A DNA stretch of 64,000 nt, taken from Streptomyces galbus (lineage in GTDB: Bacteria; Actinomycetota; Actinomycetes; Streptomycetales; Streptomycetaceae). Positions 24,065-32,251 of the stretch are shown here, piece after piece; the stretch's first letter is position 1; every line of letters starts with the position of its first letter. Below the pieces are notes generated by a model. It was not told the origin of the DNA, ran no database searches, and saw only the letters and a list, made by a program, of their open reading frames with translations. The DNA lies in NCBI RefSeq assembly GCF_005280195.1, contig NZ_SZPR01000010.1, positions 433,888-497,887 of the forward strand, written 5' to 3'. A program made the position numbers and the translations under genes.

Positions 24065-25015
24065 ATGGACCACAGCGGGCACGGCATGCCCATGGATCTG
24101 GCGCCCTTCACGCTCGGGCGCGGGCTTCAGTGGTCGGCGGATCCGTTCTTCCTCGTCGCCTGCGTGGCGGGGGTCGCCCTGTACGGGTGGGGGGTGCTGC
24201 GGCTGCGGCGGCGCGGGGACGCCTGGCCGGTGAGCCGCACGGTGTCGTACGTCGTCGGAGTGCTGACCATCGGGCTCGTGATGTGCACCCGGCTGAACGA
24301 CTACGGCATGGTCATGTTCAGCGTGCACATGGTCCAGCACATGGTCATCAGCATGCTGTCCCCCATCCTGATCCTGCTCGGCGCCCCGGTCACCCTGGCG
24401 CTGCGCGCGCTGCCGGTGGCCGGCCGGGGCCGCAAGGGGCCCCGCGAGCTGCTGCTGGCGTTCCTGCACAGCCGGTACATGCGGGTCGTCACGCACCCGG
24501 CGTTCACCATCCCGCTGTTCATCGCCAGCCTGTACGCGCTGTACTTCACCCCGTTGTTCGACTTCCTGATGGGCTCCAGGACGGGGCACGTCGCGATGAT
24601 GGTGCACTTCCTCGCGGTGGGCGTGGTCTTCTTCTGGCCGATCATCGGCGTGGACCCGGGGCCGCACCGGCCCGGCTACCTGATGCGGATGCTGGAGCTG
24701 TTCGCGGGCATGCCGTTCCACGCGTTCTTCGGGATCGCGCTGATGATGGCGTCGACGCCCATGGTGGAGACCTTCAAGAACCCGCCGGCCTCGCTCGGCA
24801 TCGACGCGCTGTCCGACCAGAACGCGGCCGGCGGCATCGCCTGGGCGTTCAGCGAGATCCCGTCCGTGCTCGTGCTGATAGCGCTGCTGTTCCAGTGGTA
24901 CCGCTCCGAGCAGCGCCAGGCCCGGCGCACGGACCGGGCCGCCGACCGGGACGGCGACAAGGAGCTCGAGGCGTACAACGCGTATCTGGCCTCTCTCAAC
25001 ACCCGCGGGAGCTGA
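24065..25015 (+). CDS. Cytochrome c oxidase assembly protein, CtaG (caa3 type)
   Basis: The 316-residue integral membrane protein has about seven helices and a His/Met-rich N-terminus (DHSGHGMPMD). Conserved segments FSVHMVQHMVISMLSPILI, LGAPVTLALRAL and FFWPIIGVDPGPHR fit the CtaG_Caa3 family, which helps insert copper into cytochrome oxidase. The ATG is preceded by AGGAG at 9 bases. A tiny two-helix gene follows 68 bases later. Copper binding by the N-terminal His/Met residues is inferred. Confidence 0.88.
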   Translation: MDHSGHGMPMDLAPFTLGRGLQWSADPFFLVACVAGVALYGWGVLRLRRRGDAWPVSRTVSYVVGVLTIGLVMCTRLNDYGMVMFSVHMVQHMVISMLSPILILLGAPVTLALRALPVAGRGRKGPRELLLAFLHSRYMRVVTHPAFTIPLFIASLYALYFTPLFDFLMGSRTGHVAMMVHFLAVGVVFFWPIIGVDPGPHRPGYLMRMLELFAGMPFHAFFGIALMMASTPMVETFKNPPASLGIDALSDQNAAGGIAWAFSEIPSVLVLIALLFQWYRSEQRQARRTDRAADRDGDKELEAYNAYLASLNTRGS

Positions 25016-25052
25016 TCGGGCGGCTGAGGGGCACCATGGAGGGGGACGCACC

Positions 25053-25079
25053 CTGAGGAGGGTGTTCTGAGGAGGGTGT
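25053..25079 (+). repeat. Duplicated 13-base Shine-Dalgarno block
   Basis: CTGAGGAGGGTGT occurs twice with one base between copies, just ahead of the small membrane-protein start. CACCCT-GAGG-AGGGTG (25049-25064) also forms a hairpin with the first copy, which could hide it. Confidence 0.6.
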
Positions 25080-25083
25080 CGCG

Positions 25084-25254
25084 ATGCCCGGTTCGACGGA
25101 CGGTTCCACGCGGACGATGGGGGTGCTCACCGTCGGCGGTCTCGTCGTGGTGACGGCCTACACGGTCGCGCTCGGCAGCAACGGCTGGCTGTGGTTCGGC
25201 TGGGTCGTGCTGGGGCTGATCACCCTCGCGCTCATCGTGATGCGCGGCACCTGA
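25084..25254 (+). CDS. Small two-helix membrane protein (56 residues)
   Basis: The predicted product, MPGSTDGSTRTMG then hydrophobic residues, has two membrane helices (about residues 13-30 and 36-53) joined by a short GSNGWLW turn. The ATG has a strong GGAGGG 7 bases upstream. It ends 18 bases before the convergent sensor kinase stop. Similar short proteins follow ctaG in other streptomycetes, as far as I recall, so a role with the oxidase is possible but unproven. Confidence 0.65.
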   Translation: MPGSTDGSTRTMGVLTVGGLVVVTAYTVALGSNGWLWFGWVVLGLITLALIVMRGT

Positions 25255-25272
25255 GGGGGCGGTGCCCCGGGC

Positions 25273-26478
25273 TCACTGCGGGGTGAGCCGGGCCCCCGGG
25301 TGCACACCGGGCTGGTACTTCGGCAGCCGCGCGGTGACCTTCATGCCGGCGCCGGGCGCCGTCTCGATGACGAGGCCGTGGTCGTCGCCGTAGACCTGGC
25401 GGAGCCGGTCGTCGACGTTGGACAGGCCGATGCCGCCGGAGGGGCTGACGCCGCCGGCCAGGATGCGGCGCAGCAGCTCGGGGTCCATGCCGGCGCCGTC
25501 GTCCTCGATGACCACCAGGGCCTCCGCGCCGGCGTCCTGCGCGGTGATGCGGATGTGGCACTTGGCGGCCTTGCCCTCCAGGCCGTGCTTCACCGCGTTC
25601 TCCACCAGTGGCTGCAGGCACAGGAAGGGCAGCGTGACCGGCAGCACCTCGGGGGCGATCTGGAGGGTCACCGCCAGCCGGTCGCCGAAGCGGGCCCGCA
25701 CCAGCGCGAGGTACTGGTCGATGGCGTGCAGTTCGTCGGCGAGGGTGGTGAAGTCGCCGTGCCGGCGGAACGAGTAGCGGGTGAAGTCGGCGAACTCCAG
25801 CAGCAGCTCGCGGGCGCGCTCGGGGTCGGTGCGCACGAAACTGGCGATCACGGCGAGCGAGTTGAAGATGAAGTGCGGGGAGATCTGCGCGCGCAGGGCC
25901 TTGATCTCCGCCTCGATCAGCCGGGTGCGGGAGTCGTCGAGGTCGGCCAGTTCCAGCTGCACGGACACCCACCGGGCCACCTCGGCGGCGGCCCGCACCA
26001 GGACGGCGGACTCGCGGGGGGCGCAGGCCACCAGGGCGCCGCGGACGCGGTCGTCGACGGTGAGCGGGGCGACGACCGCCCAGCGGACCGGGCAGTCGGG
26101 TGAGCCGCAGCTCAGCGGGAACGCCTCGCCGCGGCCGGTCTCCAGGGGGCCGGCCAGCCGTTCCGCGACCTCGGCGCGGTGGTGGGCGCCGACCCCGTCC
26201 CAGGCGAGGACGTCCTTCTCGTCCGCGAGGCACAGCGCGTCGGTGCCGAGCAGCGAGCGCAGTCTGCGCGCGGACCGGCGGGCCGTCTCCTCGGTGAGGC
26301 CGGCGCGCAGCGGGGGCGCGGCCAGGGAGGCGGTGTGCAGGGTCTGGAAGGTGGCGTGCTCGACCGGCGTGCCGAGTCCGCCGAGGCTCCGTGGCCGGGC
26401 GGTGCGGCGGCCCAGCCAGAACCCGGCGGCGAGCAGCGGCAGGATCGCCACGAGCAGCCCGGCGAGGAACCCGCTCAT
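25273..26478 (-). CDS. LytS-type sensor histidine kinase
   Basis: The 401-residue protein has one N-terminal membrane helix (residues 3-22), a GAF-like sensor region (about 60-175) with a Cys pair (SCGSPDC, 124-130), then a His_kinase domain of the LytS/YpdA class with phospho-acceptor His202 in ISPHFIFNSLAV, and an ATPase domain (VENAVKHG, DDGAGMD, GIGLSNVDDRL). It is the last gene of a four-gene operon that begins with its LytTR partner and overlaps the symporter gene by ATGA. Such kinase-regulator-transporter groupings resemble pyruvate-sensing BtsSR/YpdAB systems. Confidence 0.92.
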   Translation of the reverse strand: MSGFLAGLLVAILPLLAAGFWLGRRTARPRSLGGLGTPVEHATFQTLHTASLAAPPLRAGLTEETARRSARRLRSLLGTDALCLADEKDVLAWDGVGAHHRAEVAERLAGPLETGRGEAFPLSCGSPDCPVRWAVVAPLTVDDRVRGALVACAPRESAVLVRAAAEVARWVSVQLELADLDDSRTRLIEAEIKALRAQISPHFIFNSLAVIASFVRTDPERARELLLEFADFTRYSFRRHGDFTTLADELHAIDQYLALVRARFGDRLAVTLQIAPEVLPVTLPFLCLQPLVENAVKHGLEGKAAKCHIRITAQDAGAEALVVIEDDGAGMDPELLRRILAGGVSPSGGIGLSNVDDRLRQVYGDDHGLVIETAPGAGMKVTARLPKYQPGVHPGARLTPQ

Positions 26479-28190
26479 GCCTTCACCTCCGTCGTGCCGA
26501 GGGACTCGGGGAGGTGGAAGCGGGCCAGGATCGCCGCGGTGCCCGGCGGGACGCGGCTCGCGGTCGCCAGCGACACCAGGACCATGGTGAGGAAGCCGAG
26601 CGGCACCGACCACAGGGCGGGCCAGGCGAGCAGGGCGTGCAGGCTCCCGGTGACCGGCAGGCCGGCCATGGTCGCGGCCACGGCGACGAACGCCGAGCCG
26701 CCGCCCACGAGCATCCCGGCGGCGGCGCCGGGCGGGGTGAGCCGCCGCCACCAGATGCCGAGGACCAGCAGCGGGCAGAACGAGGACGCCGACACGGCGA
26801 AGGCGAGCCCGACGGCGTCCGCGACGGGCAGCCCGCCGACCACGAGGCCGGCCGCGAGCGGCACGGCCATGGCGAGCCCGGTGCCCAGCCGGAAGTGCCG
26901 TACGCCCCGGGAGGGCAGGACGTCCTGGGTGAGCACGCCGGCCACGGCCATGGTGAGGCCGGAGGCGGTGGACAGGAACGCCGCGAAGGCGCCGCCCGCG
27001 ACCAGCGCGCCCAGCAGGTCGCCGCCCGCGCCGCCGATCATCCGGTCGGGCAGCAGCAGGACGGCCGCGTCGGCGTCGCCGGTGAGGGCCAGCTCGGGGG
27101 CGTACAGGCGGCCGAGGGCGCCGTAGAGGGGCGGGAGGAGGTAGAAGCAGCCGATGAGGGCGAGCACGGCGACCGTGGTGCGGCGGGCGGCGACGCCGTG
27201 CGGGCTGGTGTAGAAGCGGACGACGACGTGCGGCAGGCCCATGGTGCCGAGGAAGGTGGCGAGGATCAGGCCGTAGGTGGCGTACAGCGGGCGTTCCGCG
27301 CGGCCGGCCGCCAGGGAGGCGGACATGGTGCCGTCGGCGCTGCGGTCGGCGGCGGGGACGGCGGCGCCGCGGGCGAAGGTGAGCCGGGTGCCCCGCTCGA
27401 TGCGGTGGGTGCCGGCGGGCAGCCGCAGCGCGGTGGCGTCGTGGCGGCGGCCGTCGACGGTGCCGGTGACGGTCACCGCCAGGGGTGCCCGCAGGGTGAG
27501 GTCGACGGTGTCGTCGACGCGGACGGCCCGCTGCTCGCGGAAGGCGGCGGGTTCCCCGAAGGCGTGCCGGGGTGCCCCGTCGCCCTGCCAGGCGAGGACG
27601 AGGAAGAGGGCGGGCACCAGCAGGGCGGTGAGCTTCAGCCAGTACTGGAAGGCCTGGACGAAGGTGATGCTGCGCATGCCGCCCGCCGCCACGGTCGCGG
27701 TGACCACGACCGCGACGATCACCCCGCCGAGCGAGTCGGGGGCGCCGGTGAGGACGGTCAGGGTCAGTCCGGCGCCCTGGAGCTGGGGCAGCAGGTAGAG
27801 CCAGCCGACGCCGACGACGAAGGCGCCCGCGAGCCGGCGCACCGGCCGGGAGGCGAGCCGGGCCTCGGCGAAGTCGGGCAGGGTGTAGGCGCCGGAGCGG
27901 CGCAGCGGGGCGGCGACGAACAGCAGCAGCACCAGGTAGCCGGCGGTGTAGCCGACCGGGTACCAGAGCATGTCGGGGCCCTGGACCAGGACGAGCCCGG
28001 CGATGCCGAGGAAGGACGCGGCGGAGAGGTACTCGCCGCTGATGGCGGCGGCGTTGAGGCGGGGCCCGACGGTGCGCGAGGCGACGTAGAAGTCGGAGGT
28101 GGTGCGGGAGACGCGCAGCCCGAAGGCGCCCACGAGGACGGTCGCGACGACGACGAGGGCGACGGCGGGGACGGCGTAGCCGGAGTTCAC
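26475..28190 (-). CDS. Sodium:solute symporter family, acetate/monocarboxylate permease-like
   Basis: This 571-residue protein has about 13 membrane helices and SSF-family signatures (LNAAAISGEYLSAASFLGIAG near residues 37-57; RSITFVQAFQYWLK). An external insertion of about 70 residues (about 225-290) interrupts the core, as in ActP-like permeases. The preceding gene encodes a DUF485-like protein, the same pairing as E. coli yjcH-actP, so acetate or another monocarboxylate is the likely substrate. GTG start; overlaps the kinase gene by four bases. Control by the flanking LytTR system is inferred from the operon. Confidence 0.87.
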   Translation of the reverse strand: MNSGYAVPAVALVVVATVLVGAFGLRVSRTTSDFYVASRTVGPRLNAAAISGEYLSAASFLGIAGLVLVQGPDMLWYPVGYTAGYLVLLLFVAAPLRRSGAYTLPDFAEARLASRPVRRLAGAFVVGVGWLYLLPQLQGAGLTLTVLTGAPDSLGGVIVAVVVTATVAAGGMRSITFVQAFQYWLKLTALLVPALFLVLAWQGDGAPRHAFGEPAAFREQRAVRVDDTVDLTLRAPLAVTVTGTVDGRRHDATALRLPAGTHRIERGTRLTFARGAAVPAADRSADGTMSASLAAGRAERPLYATYGLILATFLGTMGLPHVVVRFYTSPHGVAARRTTVAVLALIGCFYLLPPLYGALGRLYAPELALTGDADAAVLLLPDRMIGGAGGDLLGALVAGGAFAAFLSTASGLTMAVAGVLTQDVLPSRGVRHFRLGTGLAMAVPLAAGLVVGGLPVADAVGLAFAVSASSFCPLLVLGIWWRRLTPPGAAAGMLVGGGSAFVAVAATMAGLPVTGSLHALLAWPALWSVPLGFLTMVLVSLATASRVPPGTAAILARFHLPESLGTTEVKA

Positions 28191-28208
28191 GGTGGCGGTG
28201 GCCTCGTC

Positions 28209-28592
28209 TCAGCGGTCCTCGACCAGGCGCACGAAGTCCCGTTCGTTGCGTTCGGCGCGGCGGACGTACCAGCGGGCGAGCAGGACCAGCGGCGCGTACA
28301 GGCCGAAGCCGAGCAGGGCCCACTGCAGGCGGCGGGCGTCCGGGAGCGCGGCGAAGAGCAGGGGCAGCGGGCCGACGAGCAGCACGAGGACGGCGAAGGC
28401 GGCCAGGGCGGCGCGCAGTTGGCTGCGCATCAGGGAGCGCACGTAGGTGTGGCCGAGGGTGGTCTGCTCGTCGATCTCGGTGCGCGGCCGGTACTGGCCC
28501 GGGGCGTACCCGGGGCGGCCGCGGGAGCCCGTGCGGGTGCGGCGGGGCGGGCCGGTGACGACGACCCGCCGCTCGGCGGGGTCCTGGGGCAC
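28209..28592 (-). CDS. DUF485-like small membrane protein
   Basis: The 127-residue protein has a basic, Pro/Arg-rich cytoplasmic start (about residues 1-55) and two membrane helices (about 60-82 and 90-105) followed by an Arg-rich end. A two-helix protein directly before an SSF permease gene is the YjcH/DUF485 arrangement; here the N-terminus is longer than usual. The GTG follows the regulator stop by 2 bases and has GGAGG inside the regulator's end, so translation is coupled. It probably accompanies the permease. Confidence 0.75.
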   Translation of the reverse strand: MPQDPAERRVVVTGPPRRTRTGSRGRPGYAPGQYRPRTEIDEQTTLGHTYVRSLMRSQLRAALAAFAVLVLLVGPLPLLFAALPDARRLQWALLGFGLYAPLVLLARWYVRRAERNERDFVRLVEDR

Positions 28593-28594
28593 CG

Positions 28595-29347
28595 TCAGGT
28601 CCTCCTCATCAGCAGGTCCCGCAGTTCACGGGCGTGGCGCCGGCTGACCTGGAGCTCCTCGCCGCCGACCAGGACGCTGACGGTGCCGGCGTCGAGGCGG
28701 AGTTCGCCGATGTGGCGCAGGGCGACGAGGTGGCGGCGGTGGATGCGGACGAAGCCGCGGGCGCGCCAGCGTTCCTCCAGGGTGGACAGGGGGATGCGGA
28801 CGAGGTGGCTGCCCCGGCCGGTGTGCAGGCGGGCGTAGTCGCCCTGGGCCTCGACGTGGGTGATGTCGTCGACGGCGACGAAGCGGGTGACGCCGCCGAG
28901 TTCGACCGGGAGCTGGTCGGGGTCCGGCTCGTGCACGGGGATGCGGGGCGCGGGCGTGCCGCGCAGGGCGGCGGCGCGGCGCACGGCCTCGGCCAGGCGC
29001 TCCTTGCGGACGGGCTTGAGGACGTAGTCGACGGCCTTGAGGTCGAAGGCCTGGACGGCGAAGTCTTCGTGGGCGGTGACGAACACGACGAGCGGCGGCC
29101 GGGCGAAGCCGGTGAGCAGGCGGGCCAGGTCGAGGCCGTCGAGGCCGGGCATCTGGATGTCGAGGAACACCACGTCGAGGGCGTCCGGTCCGTCGGGCCC
29201 GCTCTCCAGGGCGCGGTTGATGCGGCGCAGCGCCTCGGTGGCGTCGCCCGCGCCCTCGACGGCGCCTATTCGGGGGTCCGCGGTGAGCAGGTACAGCAGT
29301 TCCTCCAGCGAGGGCCGTTCGTCGTCGACGGCGAGGGCGCGCAACAT
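28595..29347 (-). CDS. LytTR-family response regulator
   Basis: The 250-residue protein has a receiver domain (residues 1-120) with acidic pair Asp8/Asp9, phospho-acceptor Asp63 in VVFLDIQMPGLDG and Lys in VLKPVRKE, and a C-terminal LytTR DNA-binding domain (about 145-245; HVEAQGDYARLHTG, FVRIHRRHLV). It leads the operon encoding the DUF485-like protein, symporter and LytS-type kinase. A longer frame starts at TTG but contains a CTA codon. The ATG used lies 8 bases after TACACT with no Shine-Dalgarno, so it may be leaderless. Confidence 0.92.
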   Translation of the reverse strand: MLRALAVDDERPSLEELLYLLTADPRIGAVEGAGDATEALRRINRALESGPDGPDALDVVFLDIQMPGLDGLDLARLLTGFARPPLVVFVTAHEDFAVQAFDLKAVDYVLKPVRKERLAEAVRRAAALRGTPAPRIPVHEPDPDQLPVELGGVTRFVAVDDITHVEAQGDYARLHTGRGSHLVRIPLSTLEERWRARGFVRIHRRHLVALRHIGELRLDAGTVSVLVGGEELQVSRRHARELRDLLMRRT

Positions 29348-29355
29348 GAAGGTGG

Positions 29356-29361
29356 AGTGTA
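29356..29361 (-). promoter_or_regulatory. -10-like TACACT for the LytTR operon
   Basis: TACACT lies 8 bases before the ATG on the minus strand, and a weak -35 TGTCCA is 17 bases further upstream. It fits a leaderless promoter. Confidence 0.4.
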
Positions 29362-29424
29362 GGAGCAATCCGCACGGCTGGACACGGGCCCGGCGCGCAG
29401 GTCCGCGCGGGGTGCGGTGCCGCT

Positions 29425-29430
29425 TACAGT
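29425..29430 (+). promoter_or_regulatory. -10-like TACAGT for the AsnC regulator
   Basis: TACAGT is followed by 6 bases (GCCTCC) and then the ATG, with no ribosome-binding site: leaderless geometry. It is 63 bases from the opposing LytTR -10. Confidence 0.4.
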
Positions 29431-29436
29431 GCCTCC

Positions 29437-29928
29437 ATGAACAGCGGCCCCGCGTCCTTCGACGAGCTCGACCGGAAGATCCTCACGGCGCTGATGGCGA
29501 ACGCCCGGACGAGTTTCGCCGAGATCGGCACGGCGATCGGGCTGTCGTCGACGGCGGTGAAGCGGCGCGTGGACCGGCTGCGCGAGGCGGGTGTGATCAC
29601 GGGGTACACGGCCACGGTCAAGCCGTCGGCGCTGGGCTGGCGCACCGAGGCGTACGTCGAGGTGTACTGCGAGGGCGCGGCGCCGCCCCGGCGGCTGGCG
29701 GAGGTGGTGCGCCACCATCCGGAGATCACCGCGGCCATGACGGTGACCGGCGGCGCGGACGCGCTGCTGCACGTGCGGGCGCGGGACGTGGAGCACTTCG
29801 AGGAGGTGCTGGAGCGCATCCGCGCCGAGCCGTTCATCCGCAAGACGATCAGTGTGATGGTGCTGTCCCACCTGCTGCCGGACAGTCCGGAGGCGGGGGC
29901 CATCCACGCCGCACCGGACGTGCGTTGA
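29437..29928 (+). CDS. AsnC/Lrp-family transcriptional regulator
   Basis: The 163-residue protein has an N-terminal helix-turn-helix (about residues 8-60; LDRKILTALMANARTSFAEIG, STAVKRRVDRLREAGVI) and an effector-binding RAM domain (about 70-150). Lrp/AsnC proteins form octamers that bind several spaced sites and respond to amino acids. It is followed by genes for dimethylargininase and ornithine aminotransferase; two 21-base-spaced repeats and dyads lie between, so arginine/ornithine catabolism is the probable target. The start is probably leaderless. Confidence 0.9.
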   Translation: MNSGPASFDELDRKILTALMANARTSFAEIGTAIGLSSTAVKRRVDRLREAGVITGYTATVKPSALGWRTEAYVEVYCEGAAPPRRLAEVVRHHPEITAAMTVTGGADALLHVRARDVEHFEEVLERIRAEPFIRKTISVMVLSHLLPDSPEAGAIHAAPDVR

Positions 29929-29937
29929 GCGGCCCCA

Positions 29938-29975
29938 CAACGCAGCATCGTTGCGCCGACGCGCAGCTTTCGTTC
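29938..29975 (+). promoter_or_regulatory. Candidate Lrp/AsnC binding repeats upstream of ddaH-rocD
   Basis: CAACG-N6-CGTTG forms a dyad at 29938-29953. Its core CGCAGCATCGTT recurs as CGCAGCTTTCGTT starting at 29962, 21 bases downstream, two helical turns as expected for Lrp octamers. Confidence 0.5.
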
Positions 29976-29999
29976 CTTGTCGAGCGGTTCGGTCCCTTC

Positions 30000-30024
30000 C
30001 TACCGTGGTGTCAACCCACCGTAG
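30000..30024 (+). promoter_or_regulatory. Imperfect inverted repeat in the ddaH leader
   Basis: CTACCGTGG and CCACCGTAG pair at 8 of 9 positions around a 7-base centre, 42 bases before the ddaH start. It may be a further operator or a leader hairpin. Confidence 0.35.
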
Positions 30025-30065
30025 ACACCGCAGGACATGCGGAGGAGCAGCGGAGGAACCCCTCT

Positions 30066-30875
30066 GTGTCCGACACCCGTGTGCCGCGCCGCCGGCGCTT
30101 TCTCGTCTGCGAACCCAGACATTTCGCCGTGCGGTACTCCATCAACCCCTGGATGCATCCCGACACCCCCGTCGACGTCGACCTGGCTCAGGAGCAGTGG
30201 CACGGGCTGATCAGCGCCTACCGTGCCCACGGCCACGACGTGGACACCGTGGAGCCCGTGCCGGGCCTGCCCGACATGGTCTTCGCCGCGAACTCGGCGG
30301 TCGTCGTCGACGGCCGCGTCCTCGGCTCCCTCTTCCACGCGCCCGAGCGGCGCCCCGAGTCCCGGCACTACGAGACGTGGTTCACGTCGGCCGGCTACCC
30401 CGTCCACCGTCCGCGCAGCGTGTGCGAGGGCGAGGGCGACCTGGTGTGGACGGGCCGCTTCATCCTGGCCGGCACCGGGTTCCGCACCACCCGGGACGCG
30501 CACCGCGAGGCCCAGGAGGTCCTGGGGCACCCGGTGATCGGGCTGACCCTGGTGGACCCGTACTTCTACCACCTGGACACGGCGCTGTTCGTCCTCGACG
30601 ACGACAACGTCGCTTACTACCCGGAGGCGTTCTCCCCGGGCAGCCGGGAGGTGCTGGCGCGGCTGTACCCGGACGCGGTGCTCGCCACCCGGGAGGACGC
30701 GCTCGCGTTCGGCCTGAACTCCGTGTCCGACGGCCGCCACGTCTTCATCGCGCCGCGGGCCGAGGCGCTCGCCGCCCGTGTCGCCGAGCACGGCTACGTC
30801 CCCGTCCCCGTCGACCTGTCGGAGCTGCACAAGGCCGGCGGGGGCATCAAGTGCTGCACCCAGGAGATCCGCTGA
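30066..30875 (+). CDS. ddaH: Dimethylargininase (NG,NG-dimethylarginine dimethylaminohydrolase)
   Basis: The 269-residue guanidino-modifying enzyme has FAANSAVVVDG with the substrate-binding Asn/Asp region, GEGDLVW, the catalytic His in FYHLDTALFVL and the terminal GGGIKCCTQEI, where Cys263 is the expected nucleophile. It would hydrolyse methylated arginine to citrulline. The GTG start follows GGAGGAA by 8-9 bases. The stop overlaps the rocD start (TGATG), tying the two genes in one arginine/ornithine catabolic unit controlled by the upstream AsnC regulator. An arginine-deiminase activity cannot be excluded. Confidence 0.87.
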   Translation: MSDTRVPRRRRFLVCEPRHFAVRYSINPWMHPDTPVDVDLAQEQWHGLISAYRAHGHDVDTVEPVPGLPDMVFAANSAVVVDGRVLGSLFHAPERRPESRHYETWFTSAGYPVHRPRSVCEGEGDLVWTGRFILAGTGFRTTRDAHREAQEVLGHPVIGLTLVDPYFYHLDTALFVLDDDNVAYYPEAFSPGSREVLARLYPDAVLATREDALAFGLNSVSDGRHVFIAPRAEALAARVAEHGYVPVPVDLSELHKAGGGIKCCTQEIR

Positions 30876-32101
30876 TGACCGCACCCGCGCACACGCGCAC
30901 CTCCGACGAGCTGATCCGCGCCGAGGAGCCGGTCCTCGCGCACAACTACCATCCGCTGCCGGTGGTCGTCGCCCGTGCCGAGGGGGCCTGGGTGGAGGAC
31001 GTCGAGGGGCGCCGCTACCTCGACATGCTGGCCGGGTACTCGGCGCTCAACTTCGGCCACCGCCACCCGGCGCTGATCGAGGCCGCCCACCGCCAGCTCG
31101 ACCTGCTCACGCTGACCTCGCGGGCCTTCCACAACGACCGGCTCGCCGGGTTCGCGGAGCGGCTGGTGGCGCTGACCGGGCAGGACATGGTGCTGCCGAT
31201 GAACACCGGCGCGGAGGCGGTGGAGAGCGGCATCAAGCTGGCCCGCAAGTGGGCCTACGACGTCAAGGGCGTCCCCGCGGACCGGGCGACGATCGTGGTG
31301 GCCGCGGACAACTTCCACGGCCGCACGACGACGATCGTCAGCTTCTCCACGGACGAGACGGCCCGCGCGGGCTTCGGCCCGTTCACCCCGGGCTTCCGGA
31401 TCGTGCCGTACAACGACCTGGCCGCGCTGGAGGCCGCGGTCGACGGGACGACGGCGGCGGTGCTGATCGAGCCCATCCAGGGCGAGGCGGGCGTGAACAT
31501 CCCGGACGACGGCTACCTCGCGGGCGTGCGGGAGCTGACCCGCCGCGCCGGCTGCCTGTTCGTCGCGGACGAGATCCAGTCGGGGCTCGGCCGCACCGGA
31601 CACACCCTGGCCGTGGAGCACGAGGGCGTCGTCCCGGACGTGGTGCTGCTGGGCAAGGCGCTCGGCGGCGGGATCGTGCCGGTGTCGGCGGTGGTGGGCC
31701 GCCGGGAGGTGCTGGGCGTGCTGCACCCGGGCGAGCACGGGTCGACGTTCGGCGGCAACCCGCTGGCGGCGGCCGTCGGCACGGCGGTGGTGGAACTGCT
31801 GGAGACGGGCGAGTTCCAGCGCCGCGCCGCGGAGCTGGGCGAGGTCCTGCGGGACGGCCTGGCCGCGCTGGTCGGCCGGGGCGTCGTCGGCTTCCGCTCG
31901 CGCGGGCTGTGGGCGGGCGTGGACGTCGACCCGGCGCTCGGCACCGGGCGGGAGGTCAGCGAGCGGCTGATGCGGGAGGGCGTCCTGGTCAAGGACACCC
32001 ACGGCTCGACGATCCGCCTGGCTCCGCCGCTGACGATCACGGCGGAGGAGCTGGCCTCGGCGCTGGCCTCGCTGGAGAAGGTGCTGGCGGCGGGCGTCTG
32101 A
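30875..32101 (+). CDS. rocD: Ornithine aminotransferase
   Basis: The 408-residue class III aminotransferase has MNTGAEAVESGIKLARKW (residues 109-126), the Asp-containing FVADEIQSGLGRTG and the PLP-binding Lys261 in LLGKALGGG. The FNDRL/YNDL features and IEPIQGEAGVNIP match ornithine aminotransferases. It converts ornithine and 2-oxoglutarate to glutamate semialdehyde and glutamate. The ATG overlaps the ddaH stop by one base. A very strong hairpin follows. Confidence 0.93.
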   Translation: MTAPAHTRTSDELIRAEEPVLAHNYHPLPVVVARAEGAWVEDVEGRRYLDMLAGYSALNFGHRHPALIEAAHRQLDLLTLTSRAFHNDRLAGFAERLVALTGQDMVLPMNTGAEAVESGIKLARKWAYDVKGVPADRATIVVAADNFHGRTTTIVSFSTDETARAGFGPFTPGFRIVPYNDLAALEAAVDGTTAAVLIEPIQGEAGVNIPDDGYLAGVRELTRRAGCLFVADEIQSGLGRTGHTLAVEHEGVVPDVVLLGKALGGGIVPVSAVVGRREVLGVLHPGEHGSTFGGNPLAAAVGTAVVELLETGEFQRRAAELGEVLRDGLAALVGRGVVGFRSRGLWAGVDVDPALGTGREVSERLMREGVLVKDTHGSTIRLAPPLTITAEELASALASLEKVLAAGV

Positions 32102-32114
32102 CCGCGGCCGGCCG

Positions 32115-32151
32115 GGTGCGGGGGGTGCCGCCGGGCGGCGCCCCCCGCACC
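32115..32151 (+). terminator. Very stable terminator after rocD
   Basis: GGTGCGGGGGG and CCCCCCGCACC (11 bp) extend through a T-G wobble into GCCGCC/GGCGGC, giving about 17 paired bases. Confidence 0.75.
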
Positions 32152-32251
32152 GTGCCGTCACCGCCCCGGGTAGCCGACCGTCCTGCGTGCGTGCAGGGTG
32201 AAGGGGGAGCACCGAGGTGGTGGACCACGCTCAGCGACAGAAAGGCCGGTC

